Shown here piece by piece: positions 20,015 through 29,151 of a DNA stretch of 34,434 nt. Position 1 is the stretch's first letter. Each line of letters begins with the position of its first letter. The notes below the pieces were generated by a model that was not told the DNA's origin, did not search any database, and saw nothing but the letters and a program-made list of their open reading frames with translations. The position numbers were made by a program, and so were the translations under genes. Source of the stretch: Planctomycetota bacterium (lineage in GTDB: Bacteria; Planctomycetota; Planctomycetia; Pirellulales; UBA1268). The stretch spans positions 1-34,434 of the forward strand of contig VGYR01000008.1 of assembly GCA_016872925.1 (NCBI GenBank), in the 5' to 3' direction.

Positions 20015-20057
20015 CAAAAAACCAAATGACGGTGGCGGGACAAATGTCCCGCCGTCA
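20015..20057 (-). terminator. Intrinsic-terminator-like hairpin on minus strand
   Basis: Minus strand reads TGACGGCGGGACATTTGTCCCGCCACCGTCA followed by TTTGGTTTTTT; GGCGGGACA/TGTCCCGCC stem at 20034-20053. Confidence 0.65.
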
Positions 20058-20130
20058 CGGCTGGCACCCCGTAGCTACGTGTCGCAGGAAATTGCGCAGC
20101 CGGGACATCCGAGTGACGGAAGCACGGGGG

Positions 20131-21162
20131 CTACTGGACGTAGTCCGCCATGATCTTCCGTACTTCCTCGTGTCCGGCGTCGTAGAGAAACTTTGGTTTG
20201 TGCGACCTCGGCTCTCGCAACTCCCGGACGGCATCTGCATAGAGCCGCGATCGCTCACGCTGAAGCCGCTTCTTGAGCGCATCTACGTTCTCTTTCGGGA
20301 TTCCAAATGCCTGCACGAGCTCAGCGACGCTCTTCAGCCCCGTAGGCTGGTCGGGCGCGGGATTGCCCATTTTTGATTCGCTCACCGCTGGTTCTGCCGC
20401 CTTGGGTGCGGCTGGGGCCGGGGCGTCCGCTGGCAGCGCTCCGCGTGAGAACACGCTGGCATCCTGTATCGCCTTCATGAGCGATGGCACGACGCTGTCC
20501 CACTCTCCCATCCCCCCGGTGACCGTATCAAGGGACCGAATGGTGCTCGCCAATCTGATCACCGCGGCGTGGGCCTGAGGCGCGAGGCTTGGATGGGCGA
20601 CCGCCTCTACGCCGGCTAAATATGCAAGCGTCTCGATGTCCAACAGCCGTCGCCGATACGCAACGATCGCGGCGTACCACTCGATAGCTTTTGGCGCAAG
20701 ATCACAGTCGGGGCCGTGCTGCTTGCCATGATCGGCAGCCTCATCAAGCGTGATGGCAGCGGCGGCGACCGCTGCGGGGTCGCTCTCCCATTCGTAGAGC
20801 CGCTCACGGCCGGCGCGATACGGCGACTTGTCGCGGAGAAACCCGGCTTGGACGGCCGCCGCCAGGGCGTGCATCCCGTCTGAATCACGATCCCCCCCTT
20901 TTTTCGGGCCGAACACGTGATTGAAGAACTTGGCTACTTTGATCGCTCTGCGGACAAAGTCCGCAATTGCGCCAGCGGCTTGCTCGTCTTTGTCGAGCGG
21001 CGCATCGATTCGATACGCACCGGGGCAGGTCTGCCAGAGCGCGATTTCTGCGATAGTGTTGCGGAGCTGGTCGTGGGTGGCGGCTACTCGCTCGAGAAAA
21101 GCGACTCGTCTCTCGCGCTTGGCAAGGTCGTCATCATTCGCTTCAGGCTCGCTGGAGGCCAT
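20131..21162 (-). CDS. Hypothetical protein (343 aa), function unknown
   Basis: ORF with internal Met MASSEPEANDDDLAKRERRVAFLERV as a more plausible start (21162); no domain recognised. Confidence 0.65.
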   Translation of the reverse strand: MASSEPEANDDDLAKRERRVAFLERVAATHDQLRNTIAEIALWQTCPGAYRIDAPLDKDEQAAGAIADFVRRAIKVAKFFNHVFGPKKGGDRDSDGMHALAAAVQAGFLRDKSPYRAGRERLYEWESDPAAVAAAAITLDEAADHGKQHGPDCDLAPKAIEWYAAIVAYRRRLLDIETLAYLAGVEAVAHPSLAPQAHAAVIRLASTIRSLDTVTGGMGEWDSVVPSLMKAIQDASVFSRGALPADAPAPAAPKAAEPAVSESKMGNPAPDQPTGLKSVAELVQAFGIPKENVDALKKRLQRERSRLYADAVRELREPRSHKPKFLYDAGHEEVRKIMADYVQ

Positions 21163-21389
21163 GATCAATCTCGCATGTCGTGAAAGCCTCTCGGTTGGCC
21201 CCAACGCATGGGAATAACCTGGACGGTCGATACCTGGAGCGGCAGCCTGTCGCGCCGAAAACACGAATTCAACTACTCAAGCCGGCGCAGCAGCGAGAGC
21301 CCCCTTTACGGGGGCCTACCCCAGTCGGTACACAAACTCTTTCCGTTGCTGGGTCGCCCGGCGGCACAAGCATTTTTCCAGGATCGCCC

Positions 21390-24300
21390 ATGTCGAATCG
21401 CACGCTTGCATCGGTGGTTGCGGACTACGGCCAATCGGCCAAGGGCAAGCTCTCGAATCCTGCGATTCAAGGGGAGCCGGAAGATCAGTTGCGGACTCCG
21501 CTCCACGACCTGTTCAAGGATTTGGCCGAGCTCTGTGGCTTCAAGCGTGATCAGATCGAGCCCGTAGGCGAGACATCGCTGGCGAGCCTCAAAACGCGGC
21601 CCGACTACGCCATCACGGTTCGCAAGGCACTCGTCGGCGTCGTCGAGGTCAAGCAGCCCGGCAAAGGAGCCGACCCCCGTTCCTACAAGGGCCACGACAA
21701 GGAGCAATGGCTGCGGCTCCAGTCCCTTCCCAATCTGCTTTACACCGACGGCAACGCCTTCAGCCTCTGGCGCAATGGCGACATTCAGGGGCAGGTCGTG
21801 GTGCTCAATGGAGACATCGCCACCGCCGGGAAATCGCTCTCGGCTCCTCAAGACTTGGTGGCCCTCTTTGATTCGTTTCTCCGCTGGGAACCGATTCCCC
21901 CCCGAACGGTGCCGGAACTGGCACGTACCACGGCCAGGCTGTGTCGCCTCCTGCGCGACGAGGTTACGGAGCAGCTGGAGGCGGGCAGTGAGGCGCTCAC
22001 GGGGCTCGCGAAGGACTGGCGCTTGCTGCTGTTTCCCGAGGCCAACAACGAGCAGTTTGCTGACGGCTATGCCCAGGCCGTGACGTTCGGATTGCTCATG
22101 GCACGGGCGCGAGGCATTACGCTTGGCAACGATCTCGATCGCGTGGGCCGTGAACTGAGCAAGTCGCAATCGCTCATCGGCGCGGCGCTCAAGGTGTTGA
22201 CGGACGACGCCTCAAACGAAAAGGCCCTCAAGACTTCGATCAACACGCTCACCCGTGTGCTCGATGTCGTGAACTGGTATGCGATCAGCAAGGGGCAGCC
22301 CGACGCCTGGCTCTACTTCTACGGAGACTTCCTGGAGGTCTACGACAACGCGCTGCGCAAGCAGACCGGCTCCTATTACACGCCGCCCGAGGTCGTCGGG
22401 CCGATGGTGCGGCTCGTCGATGAAGTCGTGCGGGAGCATTTCGGTCAGCAAGCCGGCCTGGCGGCCCCGACTGTCACCCTCAACGACCCGGCGGCGGGCA
22501 CCGGCACGTACATCCTCCAGATTCTTCGGCACATTGCTGCCAACGTGGCTGCGGAGCAAGGCGAGGGAGCCGTTGGGCCAGCGATCAAGGCGGCGATCGA
22601 TCGGCTGACCGCGTTCGAGATGCAGCTTGGCCCGTTCGCAGTGGCTCAGCTTCGCATCCACGCAGAGTTGATCGATCTCATTGGCGACGTGGCTCATCAG
22701 CCGATGCCGATGTATGTCGCCGACACGCTCTCGAATCCGTGGCATGACAGCGGCTACGCGCCGCAGATCGTCGCGGCCATCGCCGAACAGCGGAAGCTCG
22801 CCAACGAGCTCAAGCGGAAGCGGCGCATCAACGTGGTGGTCGGCAATCCGCCGTACAAGGAAAAGGCGATGGGCCGGGGCGGCTGGGTGGAGGACGTGTT
22901 GCAGGCGGGCGGCCTCACGCCGACGGCCGAAGACATCACCCGCACGAAGACGCGGGCCATCCTGGAAGACTGGATTCCGCCGAAGGATTGGGGCGCAGGC
23001 GCACACGCCAAGCACCTGCGAAACCTCTACATCTACTTCTGGCGCTGGGCGACCTGGAAGGTTTTGAGCAAGGGGAACAGGGCTCGAACGACAACGCCGG
23101 CGTCGTGTGCTTCATCACCGTTGCCGGGTTCTTGAGTGGCCCTGGATTCAAAAAGATGCGGGACTGGCTGCGGCGAACTGCCGACCACATCTGGGTCGTG
23201 AACTGCTCGCCCGAGGGGCATCAGCCCGAGGTGGCGACGCGGATTTTTCAGGGTGTGCAGCAACCAGTGTGTATCGTGATGGTGTCGCGGGCTCGGGCCC
23301 AGAAGGACGATGAGCCGGCGAAGGTGCGGTACGTTGCCCTGCCGGAAGGAAGACGGGATCAGAAGTTCGAGGCGCTGGCCGCGCTCACGATTGATAGCGT
23401 TGGCTGGCAAGACTGCCCGACCGAGTGGCGGGCGCCGTTCCTGCCGGCATCGACGGGCGACTGGACCACGTATCCGGCGCTCGATGAGCTGTTTGCGTAC
23501 AACGGATCTGGAACTCAAGCAAAACGCACTTGGGTAATTGCGCCAGACGACAGTTCTCTATGCTCGCGATGGGATGCGATGATTGCCGAACCGAATCTCG
23601 ACAAAAAGGAGGAGTTATTCCATCCCACCTTGAGAAAAGGAGTGCCTGCTGACCGCCACATTCGATCGGTCGTTCGCGAACCGATCCCTGGCTTTTCACC
23701 AACCCTCACCACGGTCGCGGATGAGACGGGGATTTGCATACGTCCCGTGAGATACGCGTTCCGATCTGTCGACAGGCAATGGATAATCCCCGACAGTCGG
23801 GTGATAACGCAGCCGAATGCCGAGATTTGGCAATCATGTTCGGCTTCGCAACTGTTTGCGACCGCTCCTCATGATCGAGCTCCAACGACCGGTCCCGCGC
23901 TTACGATCACGGCAAGTCCGCCCGACCTTCATCATTACAACGGGCGAGGTGGACGAGTACTGCCGCTTTGGCGGGATGCGACGGCCGCGTGCGCAAACAT
24001 GCCGCCGAGGCTCATTGAGCGAATTCGGCGAACTCACGGCGACTCGTGCACCTGCGAGGACTTGTTCGCATACATCGCAGCAGTCGCCGCGCATCCGGGG
24101 TATACCGCGAGGTTCGCAGAGAACCTCGTTATCCCCGGCCTGCGGATTCCGCTCACTGCCGATCAGGCCCTTTGGAACCAGGCGGTGGACCAGGGCCGAC
24201 AGGTGATCTGGCTCCACACATTCGGTGAGCGCTGCGCGGACAAATCGGCGGGTCGTCCCGCGGGTTCGCCGCGGCCGCCGCAGGCCGACCTCGCGAAGAT

Positions 24301-24790
24301 CCCGAAGGGAGGCTCGATCCCAACCGACCCGGAAAACATGCCTGACGAGATGAAGTACGACGCCGGCAGTCGTACACTCCACGTCGGCAAGGGGCGCATT
24401 GAGAACGTTCCGCCGGCCGTCTGGGAATACGAGGTTTCGGGCAAGCGGGTGCTGACCCAATGGTTCAGCTACCGGAAGAAAACGCGAACCAAGCCGCAGA
24501 TGGGAGATAAGCGGCCGCCCTCCAAGCTGAGCGAGATTCAGCCTGACGGGTGGCTGGCCGAGTACACGACGGAACTCCTCAACGTGATCCACGTCCTCGG
24601 GCTGCTCGTGCAACTCGAGCCGCAGCAGAAAACCCTGCTGAATGAAATTTGCGATGGCCCGCTCATCTCTCGGGCGGACTTGGAAGCCGCCGGGGCGCTC
24701 GAGTGCCCTCCCAAATGGAAAAAGGCGATGCGGGCCGCGGCCGCCACGCTGTTTGACGAGCAGGACGACGAGTCTGCCGGGGATGAGTAA
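21390..24790 (+). pseudogene. Nuclease-N6-adenine methyltransferase-specificity protein (type ISP/IIG-like), split by a frameshift near 23062-23065
   Basis: N-terminal PD-(D/E)XK-like RPDYAITVRKALVGVVEVKQPG; SYYTPPEVVGPMVRLV; NDPAAGTGTYILQILR; VVGNPPYKEKA (NPPY). The product continues in the -1 frame as FEQGEQGSNDNAGVVCFITVAGFLSGPGFKKMRDWLRR... to 24790. Confidence 0.85.
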
Positions 24791-24820
24791 ATCCAGCTGG
24801 GTTATCGCCACGCCCGGCTG

Positions 24821-25369
24821 TCATCGCGCGAGCCGAACCGCATAGCGGTCGTAGGAGATCCCGGTGTGCGGCTCCTTATACGGTGCGCCGTAAGTAGCGA
24901 ATCCAAAACGCTGGTAGAGACGGATAGCCGCGACGTTTCGCGGGTCAACATAAAGGCTTACCGCCTGCATGTTCCCCTGCCATTGATGAGCGTTGTCAAG
25001 AAGGTGTCGCATGATCTGCGACGAATAGCGGCCGTCCGTATTTGGGTCAGACGTTCGTTCTGCTTTGGGTTCACCCTTGAACTCTTTCTTGAGCCCCAGC
25101 TCCGGGATGACGAGCACGGGCACTCTTGGTGACTTCGGCGTCGGGTACCGCAACAGCGACTTACTCACATCCAACGAACTGAAGCCGACGACAAGATCTT
25201 GCTGATTCATGTAGAGCCAGACCTTGGTGCCGAGGGCTATCGCCTCCAAGGCGTGCTCCTGAATCCAATAGGAAGGCTCTTGCTCCCATGGATCGGGGCC
25301 ACAGTCGAAGCCGGCCACGAACGGGAGCAGGTCGGCATCGAACGGCACAGGGAACAGAACGTCCGCCAT
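24821..25369 (-). CDS. GNAT family N-acetyltransferase
   Basis: MADVLFPVPFDADLLPFVAGF...VPVLVIPELG...YSSQIMRHLLDNA...AVSLYVDPRNVAAIRLYQRFGFATYGAPY typical GNAT C-terminal fold; start at 25369. Confidence 0.85.
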   Translation of the reverse strand: MADVLFPVPFDADLLPFVAGFDCGPDPWEQEPSYWIQEHALEAIALGTKVWLYMNQQDLVVGFSSLDVSKSLLRYPTPKSPRVPVLVIPELGLKKEFKGEPKAERTSDPNTDGRYSSQIMRHLLDNAHQWQGNMQAVSLYVDPRNVAAIRLYQRFGFATYGAPYKEPHTGISYDRYAVRLAR

Positions 25370-25379
25370 GCCGGCGCTA

Positions 25380-25934
25380 CTACCTCGCGCGCCGCTTGAA
25401 CTCCTCAGCCGACAGCTCTTGCACCGGCTGCTTTGGAGCGTAAGGGAGAGGTGTCGCACAATGGATAATGCGATCAAGCGCGGCAGCCGCATCTTCGGGC
25501 AACTGATGTTCGCGCAGGCCCACAGCCAGGGAAAGCCGGGGCGACTTCCAGTCACGTAAAGTGGCCTCGACTATCGGCAGTTCCTGACGCAGCTTTTCAA
25601 CGCCGGTCACTTCGTCGAACTGCTGTTCCAACCCATCGACAAGCTGTTCAAGAATCGCGCGAGTGGTCCGCACCCAAAGGTCATGCGCCCGGCGAAACTG
25701 TTGTTCCTGCTTTTCCGAAAACGCGACGGAACCACGAAAAACCTGCTCGCGCCATTGAGCCTCACGCGTCTTCAGAACGCCGTAAACGTCGAGGCCCGTC
25801 GCGACTAAGTTCTCGACCCACTCCTTGCGATCCCACCACTTCATCGCCAAGTCGTGGTCGCTCTTCCATTGTTCCTCGTACGCCTCCGCGAAAGTCATCC
25901 ACGGCGGGGCATGGCCTTCGTTGGTGCTAGACAT
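25380..25934 (-). CDS. Helical protein of unknown function preceding the GNAT gene
   Basis: 184 aa from MSSTNEGHAPPWMTFAEAYEEQW (25934); charged and helical; stop 10 bp before the GNAT start. Confidence 0.7.
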   Translation of the reverse strand: MSSTNEGHAPPWMTFAEAYEEQWKSDHDLAMKWWDRKEWVENLVATGLDVYGVLKTREAQWREQVFRGSVAFSEKQEQQFRRAHDLWVRTTRAILEQLVDGLEQQFDEVTGVEKLRQELPIVEATLRDWKSPRLSLAVGLREHQLPEDAAAALDRIIHCATPLPYAPKQPVQELSAEEFKRRAR

Positions 25935-26099
25935 GGGGGAACCTTTTGGTGCTGCTGGGTAAGGGAAAGATCGGCAAAAAGGATTACCAAACTCCACCTG
26001 CAAGCACTATAGCGGCGCTGGGTCGGATCTCAATTTTTCGGGAAAATCAGCGGCGAAACACGCTTTTTCGGTAGCGAAAAGCCGGCGACTTGGCGATTC

Positions 26100-26710
26100 G
26101 GGCGCAAGGGGCGAACGCCGGCTCGGCGGCGGCACGATGCCGCCGCCAACAGAGGCCGGATGCCGTGCCGCAGCCGGGAACCGGCTGCTCCGCTGAATAC
26201 GCTCGAGGGCGCTACGGGGGCTTGCAGCCTTGCTGATCGCAACAGGAGCGGACGCGGCACGCGGCGAACGGGGCTGAGGATGAGCCCCTGGGAGCCTCCG
26301 CCGCGGGAGCGAAGCCCTGCCAACCCAGGCGGCGATACGAAGCCGCCGCCGCGGGCCGCGATCTCAAAGCCGGCGGCCACAAGGGCGGCGGAGGCTCGGC
26401 GGCATGGATGCCGCCGTTGAGGCTGGCAGGATGCCTTCCGGCGGCCGCTTGCGGCCGCTCCGCTAGCGGCACGATGCCGCCTTCGCAGCGGCGGGGATGC
26501 CCTCGATTCCGCTATGGGGGAGATGGAAGCCGGGGGCGCGGCGAGTGCCGCATCGCGGGGGGCGGCGAGGGGGAGGGGGGCGAGACGATGCCGGATGCGG
26601 AGATGAGCTCCCCTCCCCCTGATGAGCCCCCCGCAGAAAACAGCATCGAGGGCTAGCCGCTGCCAGAAAACAGCGGGAGGGCAGGATGCCCGACCTCCGC
26701 TTTTTGTCTT
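26100..26710. repeat. Hairpin-dense noncoding mosaic
   Basis: Consecutive perfect or near-perfect hairpins: GGCGGCGGCA-CGA-TGCCGCCGCC (26125-26147), CAGCCGG-GAA-CCGGCTG (26171-26187), GGCGGC-GATACGAA-GCCGCC (26328-26347), CGGCGGCAT-GG-ATGCCGCCG (26397-26416), GCGGCA-CGA-TGCCGC (26466-26480), GGGCA-GGA-TGCCC (26679-26691). Confidence 0.75.
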
Positions 26711-26855
26711 CGCGGCACGACGGAAGCCGCCCCAAACGAGCTGGAGTCGTGCCGCCCGGGCCGGAGGCCACCGCCTCGTCACTTTGGGTTGATGATGCCT
26801 GGGCGAGCGTGGCAACCGCGACGTTCCGTCTTCTGCCGCGATAAGGCTACTGCCG

Positions 26856-28562
26856 CTATGCGTCGTCTGCGACAGCGTCAAACTCGCTGTCCTCTTCCAC
26901 CTCATCCGGATCACTGTCATCTCCGATGACGACGGGCTTGGCATCATCGCACGGCCGCAACGGAATCCAGTTCTGCAGTTCATCTGAAATCGCTTTGCAT
27001 CGGGCCGCGAAGAACGCGTCGTAATCGTCGTCCCAAACGCCCGTCTCGAGGTCGATGAGATGCGATGTCATGGTGTCCGCGAGGTTCGGGTTGTGCTGGC
27101 GGAACTCGGACATGTAATCGGAGGGCTTGCGGGTCTTGATTTTCCGCTTGTTCAAGAAGTCATCGACAATCGTGATATTGGCGATGTGATTGATCCGTCG
27201 CGGTTCCACACCGCGCCTGTTGAGCACCACCTTCGGGAAGAAATGGTGGTAGTTCTTGCTATTCGCTTGCTTGAGCCAGTCGTTCGCTATGCGAACGATC
27301 CCGTCGTCGTCAAACGAGCGTGGCTGTTGGTACGCAAGCAGGCACAGGATTGCCTTCACGAAACTGCGACTCGCTCGGAAGAACCCGAAGCGATCGATCG
27401 CGTCCGGGGACGTGTCGACGGCGAAGGCCGTGTCGTAGACCGGCTGCCTGCCTTCCGCGATCGCAAGAACCTTCTTCGCGTCTTGGGCGAGTTTGGTTTC
27501 GGTGGCGGACGTATAGCGGCCGGTCAGTGAGATGCGCCAAAACAACTCTCTCAGCAGCGGTATTTGCTCACCAGACGGCTTGTCAGGATGAGCGTCGAAG
27601 AAGACCGCGAAGGGAACGACGAGGGATGCGTATGGCAGAAGTTTGGACGCGGGCAGCCGATAGGCACCTCGAAAGTGTTCGCAGGCGGCTTTCACGGACT
27701 CCTCGACCCGCGGCCAGACGCTTCGGAACTCGGCAGTATCGAGTCGCAGGATGTCCTGCTTTCTTGCCTCGCCGACGAGAAGAAGGCTGGCGATCTGCAA
27801 GACCGCTGATTGGGGCAGCGTGTCGTAACCAATCGTCTCAAGCTGGCCGAGAAGCGCTTGGTATCGGTCGGTGAGATCAAAGTGGTTCACATGGTCGTAC
27901 GTCTTGGCGACCATCACTTCGAAGACACTGAGCGGCTTTCCGGTCACGTTGATTCGGGTGAAGACTTCGGTGGCAACGTCGATCGGAGCATCCTGGATCA
28001 GGATCACCGAGAATCGGTACTCTTTGACGCGCCGGCTGCATTCCCGCAGGCGCTCACGCCGCTCGGGCGTAAGCCGCGCGAGAAAATCAAAGTCCTCGGC
28101 CAGCACATCGACAAGTCGGACATGGCGGCCCGGCTTGTCGTCGGCCGGTGTCGAAGGAAGGACGACCGCGGTATCAGTGTCGGTGTCGGCGTCGAGGTCA
28201 ACGCATATCTGCGCGAAATCATCCTTGCGGCCGTCGAAGCGTTCGAGCAACAGCCCTTTGACCGCTGCGTACAGACTCGTCAGCCGTTGTTGTCCGTCCA
28301 GAACCTGCTCCGCGTAGTCGCCATGCGGAGTCGGTGGTAACTGAACGCCGCCGATGTCGCGAACGGCCCTGAGTTGCTCCCTCGTCTTCCAGAGAATGAA
28401 GGTACCGATCGGGTACCCCTTGAGGATGCTGTCGATCAGCTTTGCCGACTTTTCCCGGGACCAGACGAACTCCCGCTGGAACTGCGGGATTTTCATGGTC
28501 CCAAGTTCGATGCCGTTGATGACCTGGGTGTAGGAGCGGCTCTGTGGGTCTGGCTGGTGCAT
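26856..28562 (-). CDS. DUF262 plus HNH (DUF1524-like) single-chain protein, GmrSD/SspE-like
   Basis: SYTQVINGIELGTMKIPQFQREFVWSREKSAKLIDSILKGYPIGTFILWK and EQVLDGQQRLTSLYAAVKG (DUF262); C-terminal NYHHFFPKVVLNRRGV...INHIANITIVDDFLNKRKIKTRKPSDYM (HNH/DUF1524-like). Start placed at MHQPDPQSRSY. Confidence 0.88.
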   Translation of the reverse strand: MHQPDPQSRSYTQVINGIELGTMKIPQFQREFVWSREKSAKLIDSILKGYPIGTFILWKTREQLRAVRDIGGVQLPPTPHGDYAEQVLDGQQRLTSLYAAVKGLLLERFDGRKDDFAQICVDLDADTDTDTAVVLPSTPADDKPGRHVRLVDVLAEDFDFLARLTPERRERLRECSRRVKEYRFSVILIQDAPIDVATEVFTRINVTGKPLSVFEVMVAKTYDHVNHFDLTDRYQALLGQLETIGYDTLPQSAVLQIASLLLVGEARKQDILRLDTAEFRSVWPRVEESVKAACEHFRGAYRLPASKLLPYASLVVPFAVFFDAHPDKPSGEQIPLLRELFWRISLTGRYTSATETKLAQDAKKVLAIAEGRQPVYDTAFAVDTSPDAIDRFGFFRASRSFVKAILCLLAYQQPRSFDDDGIVRIANDWLKQANSKNYHHFFPKVVLNRRGVEPRRINHIANITIVDDFLNKRKIKTRKPSDYMSEFRQHNPNLADTMTSHLIDLETGVWDDDYDAFFAARCKAISDELQNWIPLRPCDDAKPVVIGDDSDPDEVEEDSEFDAVADDA

Positions 28563-28781
28563 GTCTTCAACGTCTCCGAAACGAATACCGATCGCGGCCG
28601 GATCGCCACAAAGTTCACGCCAGCGACGCCCAGTTCGCGGGCTAAAGGCGTTCACCGAACCTGCACGCCAACGGCGGGGGCAGGAACGCTAAACCCGTTG
28701 GCCCGACCTCACGGGAATCCTGATTGTGAGGGGCGAGCCCCTACGCCAAAGCGGCATCCTAGTCGGGGCCACGGCAAAAGC

Positions 28782-29018
28782 CTACGGTGCCGGGGATTGA
28801 CCGATTTCAGCGGTTGAGGCGGGGTTTGGGACTGCCGCCGGGCCGACGGCGGACTCCATGATCGCGCATCTTTGGACCGCCGTCAGCGAGGGCCACCGCT
28901 TCACGATGAAAGCCAAGAGCGGGTCCGACAGAAGTGCGCCGTTTTCTGCGCCTCCTTGATGCTGGACTGGAGTTTCAACCGGGGTATCCTGTGAAACTTC
29001 GACTCCCGCCGCCTCCAC
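28782..29018 (-). other. Orphan C-terminal coding segment, predicted to join the integrase ORF in the excised circle
   Basis: MEAAGVEVSQDTPVETPVQHQGG...SDPLLAFIVKRWPSLTAVQRCAIMESAV...; starts in the att core in the same frame as integrase codon M438. Confidence 0.7.
28998..29017 (+). repeat. attR core (20-bp direct repeat)
   Basis: TTCGACTCCCGCCGCCTCCA identical to 16272-16291; flanked by sequence unrelated to tmRNA on its left. Confidence 0.95.
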
Positions 29019-29053
29019 TCGCTGCCGCCGGCTCCCGGCGGCTCACGCCCACA

Positions 29054-29083
29054 CGACCCGCCGGAGTGTTTCCCGGCGGGTCG
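29054..29083 (+). terminator. Perfect 11-bp hairpin, candidate native ssrA terminator displaced by the insertion
   Basis: CGACCCGCCGG-agtgtttc-CCGGCGGGTCG, 36 nt after the attR core; no strong U-tract. Confidence 0.5.
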
Positions 29084-29151
29084 TCGCGGTTTCCGGTCGC
29101 CCGGTGCGACAGGCCAAAGCCACGGGGCGAGCCTGGCCCCCGCCGCGGCCG

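Larger units (their letters stand above)
16272..29017. mobile_element. Integrative element inserted at the 3' end of ssrA (~12.7 kb)
   Basis: Perfect 20-bp direct repeat TTCGACTCCCGCCGCCTCCA at 16272-16291 (inside tmRNA) and 28998-29017; integrase adjacent to the left copy; replication and defence-type cargo between. Confidence 0.93.

Noticed and set aside
26100-26710. CRISPR array
   Set aside because: Hairpins vary in length and spacing; no regular repeat-spacer period and no cas genes.
26100-26710. OMEGA/HEARO-type guide RNA
   Set aside because: No IscB/TnpB/HNH-RuvC ORF adjacent; the neighbouring HNH protein is DUF262-type.
26030-26983. 317-aa minus-strand ORF in the hairpin mosaic
   Set aside because: Low-complexity Arg/Ala/Pro translation of hairpin repeats; no plausible protein features.
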